This document shows, in pieces, positions 48,242-56,894 of a DNA stretch of 64,000 nucleotides. The position numbers and the translations under genes were made by a program. Source of the DNA: Pseudomonadota bacterium (GTDB lineage: Bacteria; Pseudomonadota; Gammaproteobacteria; Eutrophobiales; Eutrophobiaceae); NCBI GenBank assembly GCA_013112535.1, contig JABFGI010000004.1, positions 124,001-188,000 of the forward strand, written 5' to 3'. Each line of letters starts with the position of its first letter. Position 1 is the stretch's first letter. The notes beneath the pieces are model-generated. The model worked only from the letters and a program-made list of their open reading frames with translations. It was not told the DNA's origin and did no database searches.

Positions 48242-50530
48242 TTAAAGTGAACTGTATTTTGTACGTAACCGCTGTCTGACAACTTCAGCGATAGTGTTAA
48301 AAAAGAATGTGATAGCAAAAAGAACCAGGGCACCTAAAAACAGAATACGATAATGTGTGCTGTTTACTTCTGTTTCAGGCATCTCGACTGCAATGTTTGC
48401 TGACATGGCACGAAAGCCTTCAAAGATACTCATATCCATAATTGCAGTATTACCGGTTGCCATAACAACAATCATCGTTTCACCAACAGCGCGACCCAGG
48501 CCAATCATGATTGCAGAAAAAATACCGGGACTCGCTGTTAGCAAGACAACACGTGTCATGGTCTGCCAAGGTGTGGCGCCTAATGCCAGGGAACCGGTTG
48601 TCAGGTGTTTAGGCACACTGTAAACGGCATCTTCACTGATAGAAAAAATGGTAGGGATAACTGCAAAGCCCATTGCAAAACCTACAACAAGTGAATTACG
48701 TTGATCATAGGTTATACCCATTTCAGTACTTAACCATAACGGTAAGTTGCCGCCAAAAAATAAATTCTCGATAGGTTGACTAACGCCAATGGAAAAAGTA
48801 ACAGAAAGAATAATAACCGGCATTAATAGAGCGGCTTCCCAGCCTTCAGGCACCTTATGCTTAATATGATCAGGCACAAATTCCCAAACTGCCGCAGCCA
48901 GGATAATACTTAGTGGCACAAAGATGATTAATACAAACATGCCAGGCAAATGTGTTTCAACGAATGGTGCTAACCAAAGACCAGCAAGAAAACCCAAAAT
49001 AACTGTTGGTAAAGCTTCCATAATTTCAATGGTAGGTTTAACAACCTGCCGCATTTTCGGTGCCATAAAGTAAGCGGTATACATTGCACCAAATATCGCA
49101 AGAGGAATAGCAAACAACATAGCATAAAATGCTGCTTTAAATGTACCGTAGGCTAATGGTGTTAAACTAAATTTTGGCTCAAAGTCACTACTTGCTGAAG
49201 ATGACTGCCAAATATATTCAGGCTTATCACGACTTTCATACCAGACTTTGCCCCAAATTGACTGGAAAGAAATTTCCGGGTGTTCATTATCGATATGATA
49301 GAACTGTAATTGACCTTCATCATTTTCAACCAATGCTGCATTCGCTCTTGGCGACAATATAATCGTATTTAAGGCATGATCATCTATCTGCTTGAGTAAT
49401 ACCGTTCGATGTGCCGTAGTATGGTAAATACCCATCTCGCCATTTTCATCAATGGCAACAAAACCTTTGCGGGCAAATTCAGGTGCAATCGCTGTTATAG
49501 GCGCGTTTTGTTTATTAAACGATCTTATTTTTTGTAAAGTGTAATTATTCTCATCATCTCTGACCGGAAACCACTGTGCAATCTGGCCGGTAGAATCACC
49601 AACAAGTATTGATATACCTCCAGCCAGAAATTCCAATGCAGTAATATACGTATCATCCTCTACTGCTTTTACTTTTTGCACCAAACGAGGCTCTGTTTTA
49701 TCACTGATATCATAATAATAAATATTACCGAGTTTATCGGCGATATAGAGTTCTCGTTGTTCAACATCTATTTTTAGATCGACAATTTCTTCTGTATCAA
49801 TTGATAACAGAGTGTCTTCACGTGTAATTTCTACTTCATCACTTAAAAAGGATTCTTCTTTAACAAAATTTATTAAATTTATTTGTGCTTGCGAATCATG
49901 TGCAGCAATCGTCGCCTGCTCTTCATCATATTGAACACTGAGTTGTTTTATGGGATCGCCAGCCTGATTAACCTGAATAGCTTGATCACCAAATGGAAAA
50001 TCGATGCCGGGAGTAATTAAACGAATATCATCCGGAAACGTTACCGTATAATTATGTTGAAAAAATATGACCGAACCATTCGACAAACCAAGAGCAACCA
50101 TTCGTTGAGTTTGATCGCCGGTTGAAACAGTTGTAATCGAGACATCCGGAAGAATATTTAAATCTATTGTTTTTCGTATTTCACCATTTTTAGTGGAAAA
50201 GAAAACAGCATGCCCCTGATCATTGATTCGTAACGCAACTTCACGCTGCTCTTCCATGGCATAGATCAATGTTTTGTCGTTGGAATTATCTGTACCCGGA
50301 ATAGAATACGTTGCAACCGATTCAATATGAGCAGACTTGAACATGGGTATCACAACATAGAGCAAATAAAAGGCAATCAGCACAATTGCGATAATGACGC
50401 CAATCCCGCCAAATGCCATCAAATAACGTGTAGCAACATCTTTAATGTGCCGCCATTTACGAAATTTACTGGCTGATTTGGAATTAAAATCAGGCAATGC
50501 GACATCGGCTGTATTTTCATTTGTATTCAT
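48242..50530 (-). CDS. pstC: Phosphate ABC transporter permease PstC, long form
   Basis: A 762-residue permease. One N-terminal helix (~residues 37-60) leads into a ~390-residue extracytoplasmic beta-rich domain with repeat-like strands, then six helices with the EAA loop [20 protein letters not shown]. The predicted -10 overlaps an in-frame ATG at 50539, so the ATG at 50530 is preferred; it would sit at the very 5' end of the transcript. Confidence 0.93.
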   Translation of the reverse strand: MNTNENTADVALPDFNSKSASKFRKWRHIKDVATRYLMAFGGIGVIIAIVLIAFYLLYVVIPMFKSAHIESVATYSIPGTDNSNDKTLIYAMEEQREVALRINDQGHAVFFSTKNGEIRKTIDLNILPDVSITTVSTGDQTQRMVALGLSNGSVIFFQHNYTVTFPDDIRLITPGIDFPFGDQAIQVNQAGDPIKQLSVQYDEEQATIAAHDSQAQINLINFVKEESFLSDEVEITREDTLLSIDTEEIVDLKIDVEQRELYIADKLGNIYYYDISDKTEPRLVQKVKAVEDDTYITALEFLAGGISILVGDSTGQIAQWFPVRDDENNYTLQKIRSFNKQNAPITAIAPEFARKGFVAIDENGEMGIYHTTAHRTVLLKQIDDHALNTIILSPRANAALVENDEGQLQFYHIDNEHPEISFQSIWGKVWYESRDKPEYIWQSSSASSDFEPKFSLTPLAYGTFKAAFYAMLFAIPLAIFGAMYTAYFMAPKMRQVVKPTIEIMEALPTVILGFLAGLWLAPFVETHLPGMFVLIIFVPLSIILAAAVWEFVPDHIKHKVPEGWEAALLMPVIILSVTFSIGVSQPIENLFFGGNLPLWLSTEMGITYDQRNSLVVGFAMGFAVIPTIFSISEDAVYSVPKHLTTGSLALGATPWQTMTRVVLLTASPGIFSAIMIGLGRAVGETMIVVMATGNTAIMDMSIFEGFRAMSANIAVEMPETEVNSTHYRILFLGALVLFAITFFFNTIAEVVRQRLRTKYSSL

Positions 50531-50537
50531 GCCCGCC

Positions 50538-50571
50538 ATTCTAGAATCGCTTTATGACATTTTTGTTACAA
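50538..50571 (-). promoter_or_regulatory. PhoB box and -10 of the pstC operon
   Basis: On the minus strand TTGTAAC-AAAA-ATGTCAT (50571-50554) is a 7-4-7 PhoB box; TAGAAT (50543-50538) follows after 10 bases. This is the same layout as at pstS, phoB and the porin. It gives pstCAB-phoU its own phosphate-starvation promoter, separate from pstS. Confidence 0.7.
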
Positions 50572-50730
50572 CGGCGGGATATTGTTGTGAAATATGGGTT
50601 TGAGAGAATATTACAAGCTAAAGTAGATTATTAAGAGTTGACTCCTTTCAGCCATGAGAAGACGCGCAAAATTAAGTATGAGTTAGCAAAGTAACTGTTA
50701 TAAATGCCTCTTCCTTGAGGCTATCAAATT

Positions 50731-51244
50731 TTACAAATTTCGAATTTGCTTTATCTCTTCAGCATCAATACCCAAAGACTCAAGAAATAATTGATGTTCG
50801 TTAGGCTCCATTTCTTCAAACTTTTGATGCCATTTAGTCATACCTGCTCCATTAAACCCTGCAGCTTGCATTATTTCTACCCAACGTTCTTTAGTTACCA
50901 TATTTTCCTCCAACAATTTAGGTTCCTGCAGTAAAGCAATAATTGCTTTCTGCTGTTTCTCAAGAAGATTTATCTCTTTTCCTAATTCATTAAGATGGTC
51001 TCTTAATATCTGAAATTGAGACATTCCTTCCTTAGGATCTAATAGGCTCCTTATGCTTGCGACGGGTATTCCATAAGAACGGTACGAAACAATCGCTTCT
51101 AATCGTTCTATCTCGGTATCACCATACCACCTGTATCCATTAGCTGAGCGCGAGGCAGGCATTAATAATGCTTTCACGCTCGTAGTACAAAATAGTTGCT
51201 CTGGAAACACCAGATTTCCTGGCGAGTTGAGTTACCGTAAACAT
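50731..51244 (-). pseudogene. MerR-family regulator broken by a one-base frameshift
   Basis: The first frame reads MFTVTQLARKSGVSRATILYYERE and then stops at ALS. A second frame supplies the continuation LLMPASRSANGYRWYGD and the rest of the protein to QIRNL. The join falls in a run of three A (minus strand, 51172-51174); removing one A restores a complete ~170-aa MerR regulator with DNA-binding wing, coiled coil and a C-terminal WxxxMxAAGF-type domain. Either a recent pseudogene or a sequencing error. It separates pstS from pstC. Confidence 0.8.
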
Positions 51245-51272
51245 AAAGTCACCAATTACCAATCGAGAAACA

Positions 51273-51303
51273 ATGATGAACCCTAATCTTGTAGACGGGT
51301 CAA
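51273..51303 (-). promoter_or_regulatory. MerR-type promoter with 19-bp spacer
   Basis: On the minus strand TTGACC and CATCAT are 19 bases apart, the long spacer typical of MerR-activated promoters. ACCC and GGGT lie symmetrically in the spacer. It would drive the broken merR gene itself. From here to 51518 nothing else is recognised. Confidence 0.4.
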
Positions 51304-51518
51304 TAAAAAATTTATTAGTTTAAATTAGAAGAAGCTGTCTATCACAACAAGAAGTTATTTTATTTTTTTTGAGTAGAAGCTATGGCTCGTTAGCAGAAAT
51401 TTTCATACGGACATATTCAGATATGTTGCTCCTGCGACTCAATATGTCCGTGGTCAACGTTTATCCTGAACAACATCGTTTGAGTGCTCCTGCATTTTCG
51501 ATGAAGTTACATTCCTTT

Positions 51519-51545
51519 AAAAAAAAAGCCCCACAAAAGTGGGGC
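51519..51545 (-). terminator. Rho-independent terminator of pstS
   Basis: On the minus strand GCCCCAC-TTTT-GTGGGGC is followed by nine T. A strong intrinsic terminator about 60 bases after the pstS stop, it isolates pstS from the pstC operon. Confidence 0.88.
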
Positions 51546-51603
51546 TTGTTTTACAGACATTTAGCAAAGAGGGGTTTTACTTAAACATCATATATTTTCT
51601 GAC

Positions 51604-52572
51604 CTACTTAAGCTTGGCGAGTTCAGCTTCAGCTACTTTTGCTGGTAGCGGGATATAGCCATCTTTTACTACAACTAGCTGACCCGTTTTGGAAAGAACC
51701 ATTTTCATGAATTCAGTTTCTAATGGCGGAAGTGCTTTATTAGGTTGTTTGTTGACATAAACATACAGGAAACGGCCTAACGGATATTTTCCTGCTGATG
51801 CATTTTCAGGTGTTGCAGCAATATATTCGCCCCCTTCTTTTTTGGTTAGAGGCACTGCCTTAACACCTGAGGTTTTATAACCAATACCTGAATACCCTAA
51901 ACCATTCAGTGATTTGGTAATACCTTGAACAACTGATGCTGACCCAGGCTGTTCATTGACGCTGTCTTTGTAGTCACCTTTACATAATGCTTTCTTTTTA
52001 AAGTAACCGTAGGTTCCAGACACTGAGTTACGACCGTAAAGTTGTACCGGACGGCTGGCCCAATCACCGGTCAAACCAAGTTGACCCCAAGATGTAATAT
52101 CATTGGCATAACCACATTTACGTGTTGCCGAGAACATCGCATCAACTTGTGGAATAGAAAGACCTTCGATTGGGTTGTCTTTATTGACATAAACAGCCAA
52201 TGCATCAATCGCTACAGCGATAGGAGTAGGTTTGTATCCAAATTTACTTTCAAAAGCCTGCACTTCTTTGTCTTTCATTTTTCGGCTCATTGGACCGAAG
52301 TTTGACGTGCCTTCGCTTAATGCGGGTGGCGCAGTAGATGAACCGGCCGCTTGAATTTGAACATTAACATTCGGATAAAGTCGTTTAAATTCTTCAGCCC
52401 AGAACGTCATCAGGTTAGCCAGGGTATCAGAACCGACACTACTGATATTACCTGAAACGCCACTAGCCTTAGCATAATCAGGTATGCCTGCATCAACCTT
52501 GTCTTCAGCGATTACCGGCATTGAGATAGAGAGTGCAATTAATATTGCGGAAATTCTCTTATTAAAAGTCAT
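51604..52572 (-). CDS. pstS: Periplasmic phosphate-binding protein PstS
   Basis: A 322-residue protein with a cleavable signal ([16 protein letters not shown]) and phosphate-binding segments [35 protein letters not shown]. It feeds phosphate to PstCAB. It is monocistronic, with its own PhoB box and terminator, which would allow higher expression than the permease genes. Confidence 0.96.
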   Translation of the reverse strand: MTFNKRISAILIALSISMPVIAEDKVDAGIPDYAKASGVSGNISSVGSDTLANLMTFWAEEFKRLYPNVNVQIQAAGSSTAPPALSEGTSNFGPMSRKMKDKEVQAFESKFGYKPTPIAVAIDALAVYVNKDNPIEGLSIPQVDAMFSATRKCGYANDITSWGQLGLTGDWASRPVQLYGRNSVSGTYGYFKKKALCKGDYKDSVNEQPGSASVVQGITKSLNGLGYSGIGYKTSGVKAVPLTKKEGGEYIAATPENASAGKYPLGRFLYVYVNKQPNKALPPLETEFMKMVLSKTGQLVVVKDGYIPLPAKVAEAELAKLK

Positions 52573-52646
52573 TTTGATTTATCTCCTTGAGATATGAAAC
52601 GGAAACTGTTTTAAAAAGTCGAGTAATTATCGGGAGATCAAATGAC

Positions 52647-52681
52647 ACTATAATTAAAAGAATGTGACAGTTTGATGACAA
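52647..52681 (-). promoter_or_regulatory. PhoB box and -10 of pstS
   Basis: On the minus strand TTGTCATCAAACTGTCAC (52681-52664) fits the 7-4-7 PhoB box closely. TATAGT (52652-52647) follows after 11 bases. Best of the four boxes in the window. Confidence 0.8.
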
Positions 52682-52703
52682 GCAGGAAAGAGTAAAAAAT
52701 ATT

Positions 52704-54020
52704 TCAAGCTGTTAATACAGCACTACCATTATTTTCTATTTCAACAACAAGTGATGCCGGCAGATCACAACGAAACAGGCTGCCTTTACCCATTTCACTT
52801 TCAATATGCAATTCTCCTTCATGTCGTGCTAGAGCATGTTTAACAATGGCCAAGCCCAATCCCGTACCACCTTTTTCTCTTGAACGTCCTTTATCGATTC
52901 GATAAAACCGCTCCGTTAACCGGGGTATATGTTCTGCAGCAATACCGAGTCCATTATCACGCACACTAAAATGAGCGCCCTCTTCGTCCTTATGCCACTT
53001 AATATCAATATTGCCGTTTTCCGGTGTATATTGGACGGCATTAAAAACGAGATTCGAAAAGACACTATAAATCTCTCTTTGATTTGCCTTCAGATATAAA
53101 CTGGATTCAGCATCAAGCGTAATTTTATGTCCCATGAATCCACTTAAAGATTTTGCTTCATCGACTATCGCTAACAACATATCCGGTATAGGTATTGTCT
53201 CTTTAGCACTTTGCCCTGAATCAGCTTCCAGACCTGAAAGTTGCATAAGATCTTCAATCAGATTTTGCATGCGCAGCGTTTGCGATCGCATTTGTTGTAT
53301 ATGATGCACCCACTGCTCCGGACATTCTTTATCATCAACGAAACCTTCAAGATAACCGGAAATAACAGTAAGCGGTGTACGTAATTCATGTGAAGCATTG
53401 GCAATAAAATCTCTACGCATCTGATTAATACGAGAGATAGCCGTAATATCTCTCGCAACCAGTAATTTTTGTGTATTACCATATGGCGAGATTCGAATTT
53501 CCAACACCAGTTTATTATTGACAGGAGAAGCAATCTGCAATCCTTTTTGTAACTCTTCCTCGTTTGAATTTAAGTAGCGTATTAATTTTGGATAACGTGC
53601 GAGATTAGAAAGTCTCAAACCACTATCCTTAGGCCAATGTATACCAAGATATTCCTGTGCCTTTTCATTGGCCCACTCAATCTCACTTTGCTCTCCCAAT
53701 ACAATAACTGCATCTGGCAGGGCTCGCGCTGCTTTTTGAAAGCGTTTTAAAAAGCCGGAGAGTTTCTTTTTTCGAGACTTATTTCTTTTCTTTAGATAAT
53801 CGATTTCCCGACATATTTCATCGACCAGGCCTGATTGTGAAGGACCGTTTGTTTCACTTCTTTTTTGTAACCAAACCAGAATATCCGAAAACATTTTGTA
53901 TTGCCACCAGGTCGATAACAACAAACCGATAACAATACACTGGAAAAAATAACCTGTAACAGCCCCGATTAGGACACTTAAAAATAAAACACTGATAAAT
54001 CGCCAGAAATCGTACTTCAT
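52704..54020 (-). CDS. phoR: Phosphate-sensing histidine kinase PhoR
   Basis: A 438-residue kinase: two N-terminal helices (~residues 6-36) with almost no periplasmic loop, a basic linker, a PAS domain (~85-190), the H box RDFIANASHELRTPLTVISG, N box FSNLVFNAVQYTPE, and DNGLGI and GGTGLGLAIVKH. The lack of a sensor loop is typical of PhoR, which reads Pst/PhoU status. The start chosen is the ATG after GGAGGTG. Confidence 0.95.
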   Translation of the reverse strand: MKYDFWRFISVLFLSVLIGAVTGYFFQCIVIGLLLSTWWQYKMFSDILVWLQKRSETNGPSQSGLVDEICREIDYLKKRNKSRKKKLSGFLKRFQKAARALPDAVIVLGEQSEIEWANEKAQEYLGIHWPKDSGLRLSNLARYPKLIRYLNSNEEELQKGLQIASPVNNKLVLEIRISPYGNTQKLLVARDITAISRINQMRRDFIANASHELRTPLTVISGYLEGFVDDKECPEQWVHHIQQMRSQTLRMQNLIEDLMQLSGLEADSGQSAKETIPIPDMLLAIVDEAKSLSGFMGHKITLDAESSLYLKANQREIYSVFSNLVFNAVQYTPENGNIDIKWHKDEEGAHFSVRDNGLGIAAEHIPRLTERFYRIDKGRSREKGGTGLGLAIVKHALARHEGELHIESEMGKGSLFRCDLPASLVVEIENNGSAVLTA

Positions 54021-54044
54021 TTTAGCGCACCTCCGAAAATGCAC

Positions 54045-54143
54045 TTTTTCCACGATAGCTGCGTCAACTTCGTGCTCGAATCCTCATGTATTAAACATAC
54101 ACTCCGGTTCTGCGCGCGAAGTTTCCTCGCTCTCATGGAAAAA
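54045..54143. repeat. Long palindromic element between phoB and phoR
   Basis: TTTTTCCA and TGGAAAAA form the outer arms and AACTTCG and CGAAGTT the inner arms of a 99-bp imperfect inverted repeat, with partial pairing inside (GAATCC/GGTTC). Elements of this look are scattered between genes in many gammaproteobacteria. In the phoBR transcript it would fold just before the phoR ribosome site. Confidence 0.6.
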
Positions 54144-54187
54144 TTACTATTTTCGCAGGTACACTGCATAGAAAAGCTTTTAATGAA

Positions 54188-54874
54188 TTAACGCGTAGAG
54201 AAACGATATCCAACACTACGCACTGTCTGAATGAACTTATCAAATCCAAAGGGTTCAAGCGTTTTTCTAAGTCGACGAATGTGAACATCAACCGTACGTT
54301 CTTCAACGTAAACATTTTCACCCCAAACCTGATCGAGTAACTGAGAACGACTATACACCCGTTCCGGATGCCCAATAAAGAAGTGTAGCAGTTTAAATTC
54401 GGTTGGGCTGATATCGATATCCTGCCCATCTGCCGAGACACGATAAGTTTCAGGGTTAAATAATAAGCCTTCTACCTCTATTACACCGGAATCACTGTTT
54501 CCAGAATATCGTCTCAATACAGCTCTAACTCTAGCCACCAGCTCCTTTGTCGAAAACGGCTTGGTAATATAATCATCGGCACCGGTATCTAATGCTCGCA
54601 CTTTATCTTCTTCCGCACCTTTGGCTGTTAGCATGATAATAGGTAGATCTCGAGTTTCCGGCATGCTGCGTAACCGACGCGCATAATCAATACCACTCAT
54701 GCCCGGTAACATCCAGTCTAGTAAAACCAGATTCGGTTTTTCCGATTCTATCGTCGTTCTTGCCTGCTCAACGTCAGCCGCTTCCTCGCATTCGAAGCCT
54801 TCTTTCATCAACGCATAACCCAACATATCCCGTATGGCTTCTTCATCTTCGACAATCAATATTTTGTCTTTCAT
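54188..54874 (-). CDS. phoB: Phosphate response regulator PhoB
   Basis: A 228-residue OmpR-type regulator. REC (~1-120) has the acidic pair EDEE, the phosphoacceptor in LVLLDWMLPGMSG and TKPFS. The winged helix is EFKLLHFFIGHPERVYSRSQLLDQVWG then ERTVDVHIRRLRKTLEP. The ATG at 54874 gives the normal PhoB start; one at 54898 would lie at the transcript's 5' end. It precedes phoR. Confidence 0.96.
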   Translation of the reverse strand: MKDKILIVEDEEAIRDMLGYALMKEGFECEEAADVEQARTTIESEKPNLVLLDWMLPGMSGIDYARRLRSMPETRDLPIIMLTAKGAEEDKVRALDTGADDYITKPFSTKELVARVRAVLRRYSGNSDSGVIEVEGLLFNPETYRVSADGQDIDISPTEFKLLHFFIGHPERVYSRSQLLDQVWGENVYVEERTVDVHIRRLRKTLEPFGFDKFIQTVRSVGYRFSTR

Positions 54875-54880
54875 AAGATT

Positions 54881-54894
54881 TTGATCTGTATCAA
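54881..54894. promoter_or_regulatory. FNR-type box overlapping the phoB leader
   Basis: TTGATCTGTATCAA matches TTGAT-N4-ATCAA at all ten positions. It lies just downstream of the predicted phoB transcription start, where a bound regulator would block rather than activate. A chance match cannot be excluded. Confidence 0.4.
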
Positions 54895-54905
54895 ACATAT
54901 TGCGT

Positions 54906-54939
54906 ATTAGAAGCCATTAATATTACAACTTGATGACAG
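54906..54939 (-). promoter_or_regulatory. PhoB box and -10 of phoBR
   Basis: On the minus strand CTGTCATCAAGTTGTAAT (54939-54922) is a 7-4-7 PhoB box, with TCTAAT (54911-54906) 10 bases on. Supports autoregulation of phoBR. Confidence 0.72.
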
Positions 54940-55034
54940 AAAAGACTCAACAAGTTTACAAATCGTCGATTATTTCACTATCTCATAAACTACTTCAGGT
55001 TTTGTAATCCTGTTGTCTTATTTCCTTAACCGTT

Positions 55035-55068
55035 TTGTCATGTAAGTTTCATTTAGCTGCAATAGATA
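55035..55068 (+). promoter_or_regulatory. PhoB box and -10 of the porin gene
   Basis: TTGTCATGTAAGTTTCAT (55035-55052) followed after 10 bases by TAGATA (55063-55068). The layout matches the other three boxes and places the porin in the Pho regulon. About 100 bases of leader precede the GTG start. Confidence 0.7.
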
Positions 55069-55168
55069 TTCCCTATCTTTACTCCACCAAATTAGGGGGA
55101 GGCTCTCAGCTAATTTTAGAGCTCATCACTTTAACGATTAATTTAATCCACTTGTAAGGAGAAACATT

Positions 55169-56599
55169 GTGTTTAAGAAGACACATCTAAGAAGCTTGCT
55201 AGGCTCGATCTTGATCGGTGCTATGGCAGCAATATCAACCCCGGCAATGGCGACTAACGAAGCTATGCTGGATTTACTAAAAATATTAAAAGATAAAGGC
55301 AGTATTTCTGCACAAGAGTATGAGTTACTTGCCAATGCAGCAAAAGCTGACGGGGAAAAAGTCGAAGGCACAATCAACGAAATGAAAGCCGACGTTGATA
55401 AGAAAACGAAGAATATGCCTAAAATTACAACAAAAGGTAAATTCAAAGTTGCTTCACAAGATGGCGACTGGGAATTCCAGCCTATTGGTCGTATCTTCTG
55501 GGATTACATCGCAAATGATAATGACGGCGGTGCTATAGGTACTTATGGTGACAGTGGTTTTGAATTACGTCGTGCACGTTTAGGTATGCAGGGTAAATAC
55601 AAACCTATTTCATGGAAAGCGGAAATGGACTTTGCTGATCAAACCGGTCTTAGCTGGAAAGATGTATGGGTTGCCTACAATGGTAAAATGGATCACGGTA
55701 AATGGTGGGTAAAACTGGGCCAGGCGCATACTGCTTTTGGTCATGCCACTATTAGCAGTAGTAAATACATGCCTTTGGTACGTCGTCCATTATTTGCTGA
55801 CGGACCACAACATTCTCGCCGTGTTGGTATTTCTGCTTATACCGAAGGAAAACGCTGGTTTGCACATACCAGCTATCAACTTCCAGGTCTAAATGATGAC
55901 AACGTTGCCGGCGCTACCGAAGACCGTACAACTTTGGCTTTTCGTTTAGGTGGCACACCTTTTAAGAAAGACAAAAAACATCTTTTACATATCGGCGGTT
56001 CATTCATGCATGAAGAACTAAATGGTGACCGTTTCAATAATATTGATAACAACCTGGTTTCACACTTAGGTGACGGTGATCAACTGGAATGGGATAACGC
56101 TGAAGGCACTGTTGTAGAAGTTGATCAAGTAGATGCTTTTGGTGCTGAAGCTATCGGTGTTTGGGGTCCATTACACGGTGTATTTGAATACGTGGCATGG
56201 GATGTACAAACCAAATCTGCCGGAAGTTATGACCTTGATGCCTTCGCATTTGATGTTGGTTACTTCTTTACCGGTGAATCAATGAAATACAAAACCAAAG
56301 GTCAGTTTAGTGGCATCACTCCTAAAAAATCTGTCACTAAAGGTGGCTGGGGTGCATGGCAACTTGCAGCTCGCTACGAACAAATGGATTTAAGAGACGG
56401 TAACCGTGATGGTGGTGAAGCTGAAGTATTTACAGTTGGCCTTAACTGGCATCCAACGAGCAATACTCGTGTGATGGCAGACTATGCTACCACTCTCGAT
56501 ATTAAGTGCGGTGGTGTAGCTGGCGCCAGTACAACCTGTGATGGCGCAACTGGTACAGAACCTTCTGCGTTCACATTGCGTGCAATGATGTACTATTAA
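55169..56599 (+). CDS. OprP/OprO-type phosphate-selective porin
   Basis: A 476-residue outer-membrane protein. A signal peptide (LLGSILIGAMAAISTPAMA) precedes a short N-terminal coiled coil (~residues 30-80), then a 16-strand barrel typical of OprP/OprO (DSGFELRRARLGMQGKYKPI, KVGQAHTAFG-like WVKLGQAHTAFGHATIS). GTG start with AAGGAG. The PhoB box and neighbouring phoBR/pst genes support a phosphate or polyphosphate uptake role under starvation. Confidence 0.9.
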   Translation: MFKKTHLRSLLGSILIGAMAAISTPAMATNEAMLDLLKILKDKGSISAQEYELLANAAKADGEKVEGTINEMKADVDKKTKNMPKITTKGKFKVASQDGDWEFQPIGRIFWDYIANDNDGGAIGTYGDSGFELRRARLGMQGKYKPISWKAEMDFADQTGLSWKDVWVAYNGKMDHGKWWVKLGQAHTAFGHATISSSKYMPLVRRPLFADGPQHSRRVGISAYTEGKRWFAHTSYQLPGLNDDNVAGATEDRTTLAFRLGGTPFKKDKKHLLHIGGSFMHEELNGDRFNNIDNNLVSHLGDGDQLEWDNAEGTVVEVDQVDAFGAEAIGVWGPLHGVFEYVAWDVQTKSAGSYDLDAFAFDVGYFFTGESMKYKTKGQFSGITPKKSVTKGGWGAWQLAARYEQMDLRDGNRDGGEAEVFTVGLNWHPTSNTRVMADYATTLDIKCGGVAGASTTCDGATGTEPSAFTLRAMMYY

Positions 56600-56627
56600 G
56601 TTTAAATACTTAATTCTTCTAGAGATG

Positions 56628-56652
56628 AAAACCCCGCTTCGGCGGGGTTTTT
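56628..56652 (+). terminator. Rho-independent terminator of the porin gene
   Basis: ACCCCGC-TTCG-GCGGGGT is a stable stem with a UUCG tetraloop, followed by a run of T. About 30 bases after the porin stop. Confidence 0.92.
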
Positions 56653-56894
56653 TATTTTTACAATTAGTTAGCCTCCTGCATTGTCCTCACTTTCGTTGTC
56701 CATAACATTTGATTTCTGCAGGAAAACATGTGTACGAAACAATATTAATCAAAGCTTAAATTCATATTAAAAATATCCTGTTCATCACAAATACTGATAA
56801 GCTTTATCATTATTTTGAAATCTATTTTTTTGAACGTTAACATGCACTTTTGTTTTGCGCTTTAAAAGAACAGATTTTACCTGGAGAGATATTA

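Noticed and set aside
50731-51210. Reading the MerR-like frame as an intact 159-aa gene
   Set aside because: Its N-terminal residues do not form a MerR helix-turn-helix, whereas the missing helix is encoded one frame away immediately upstream.
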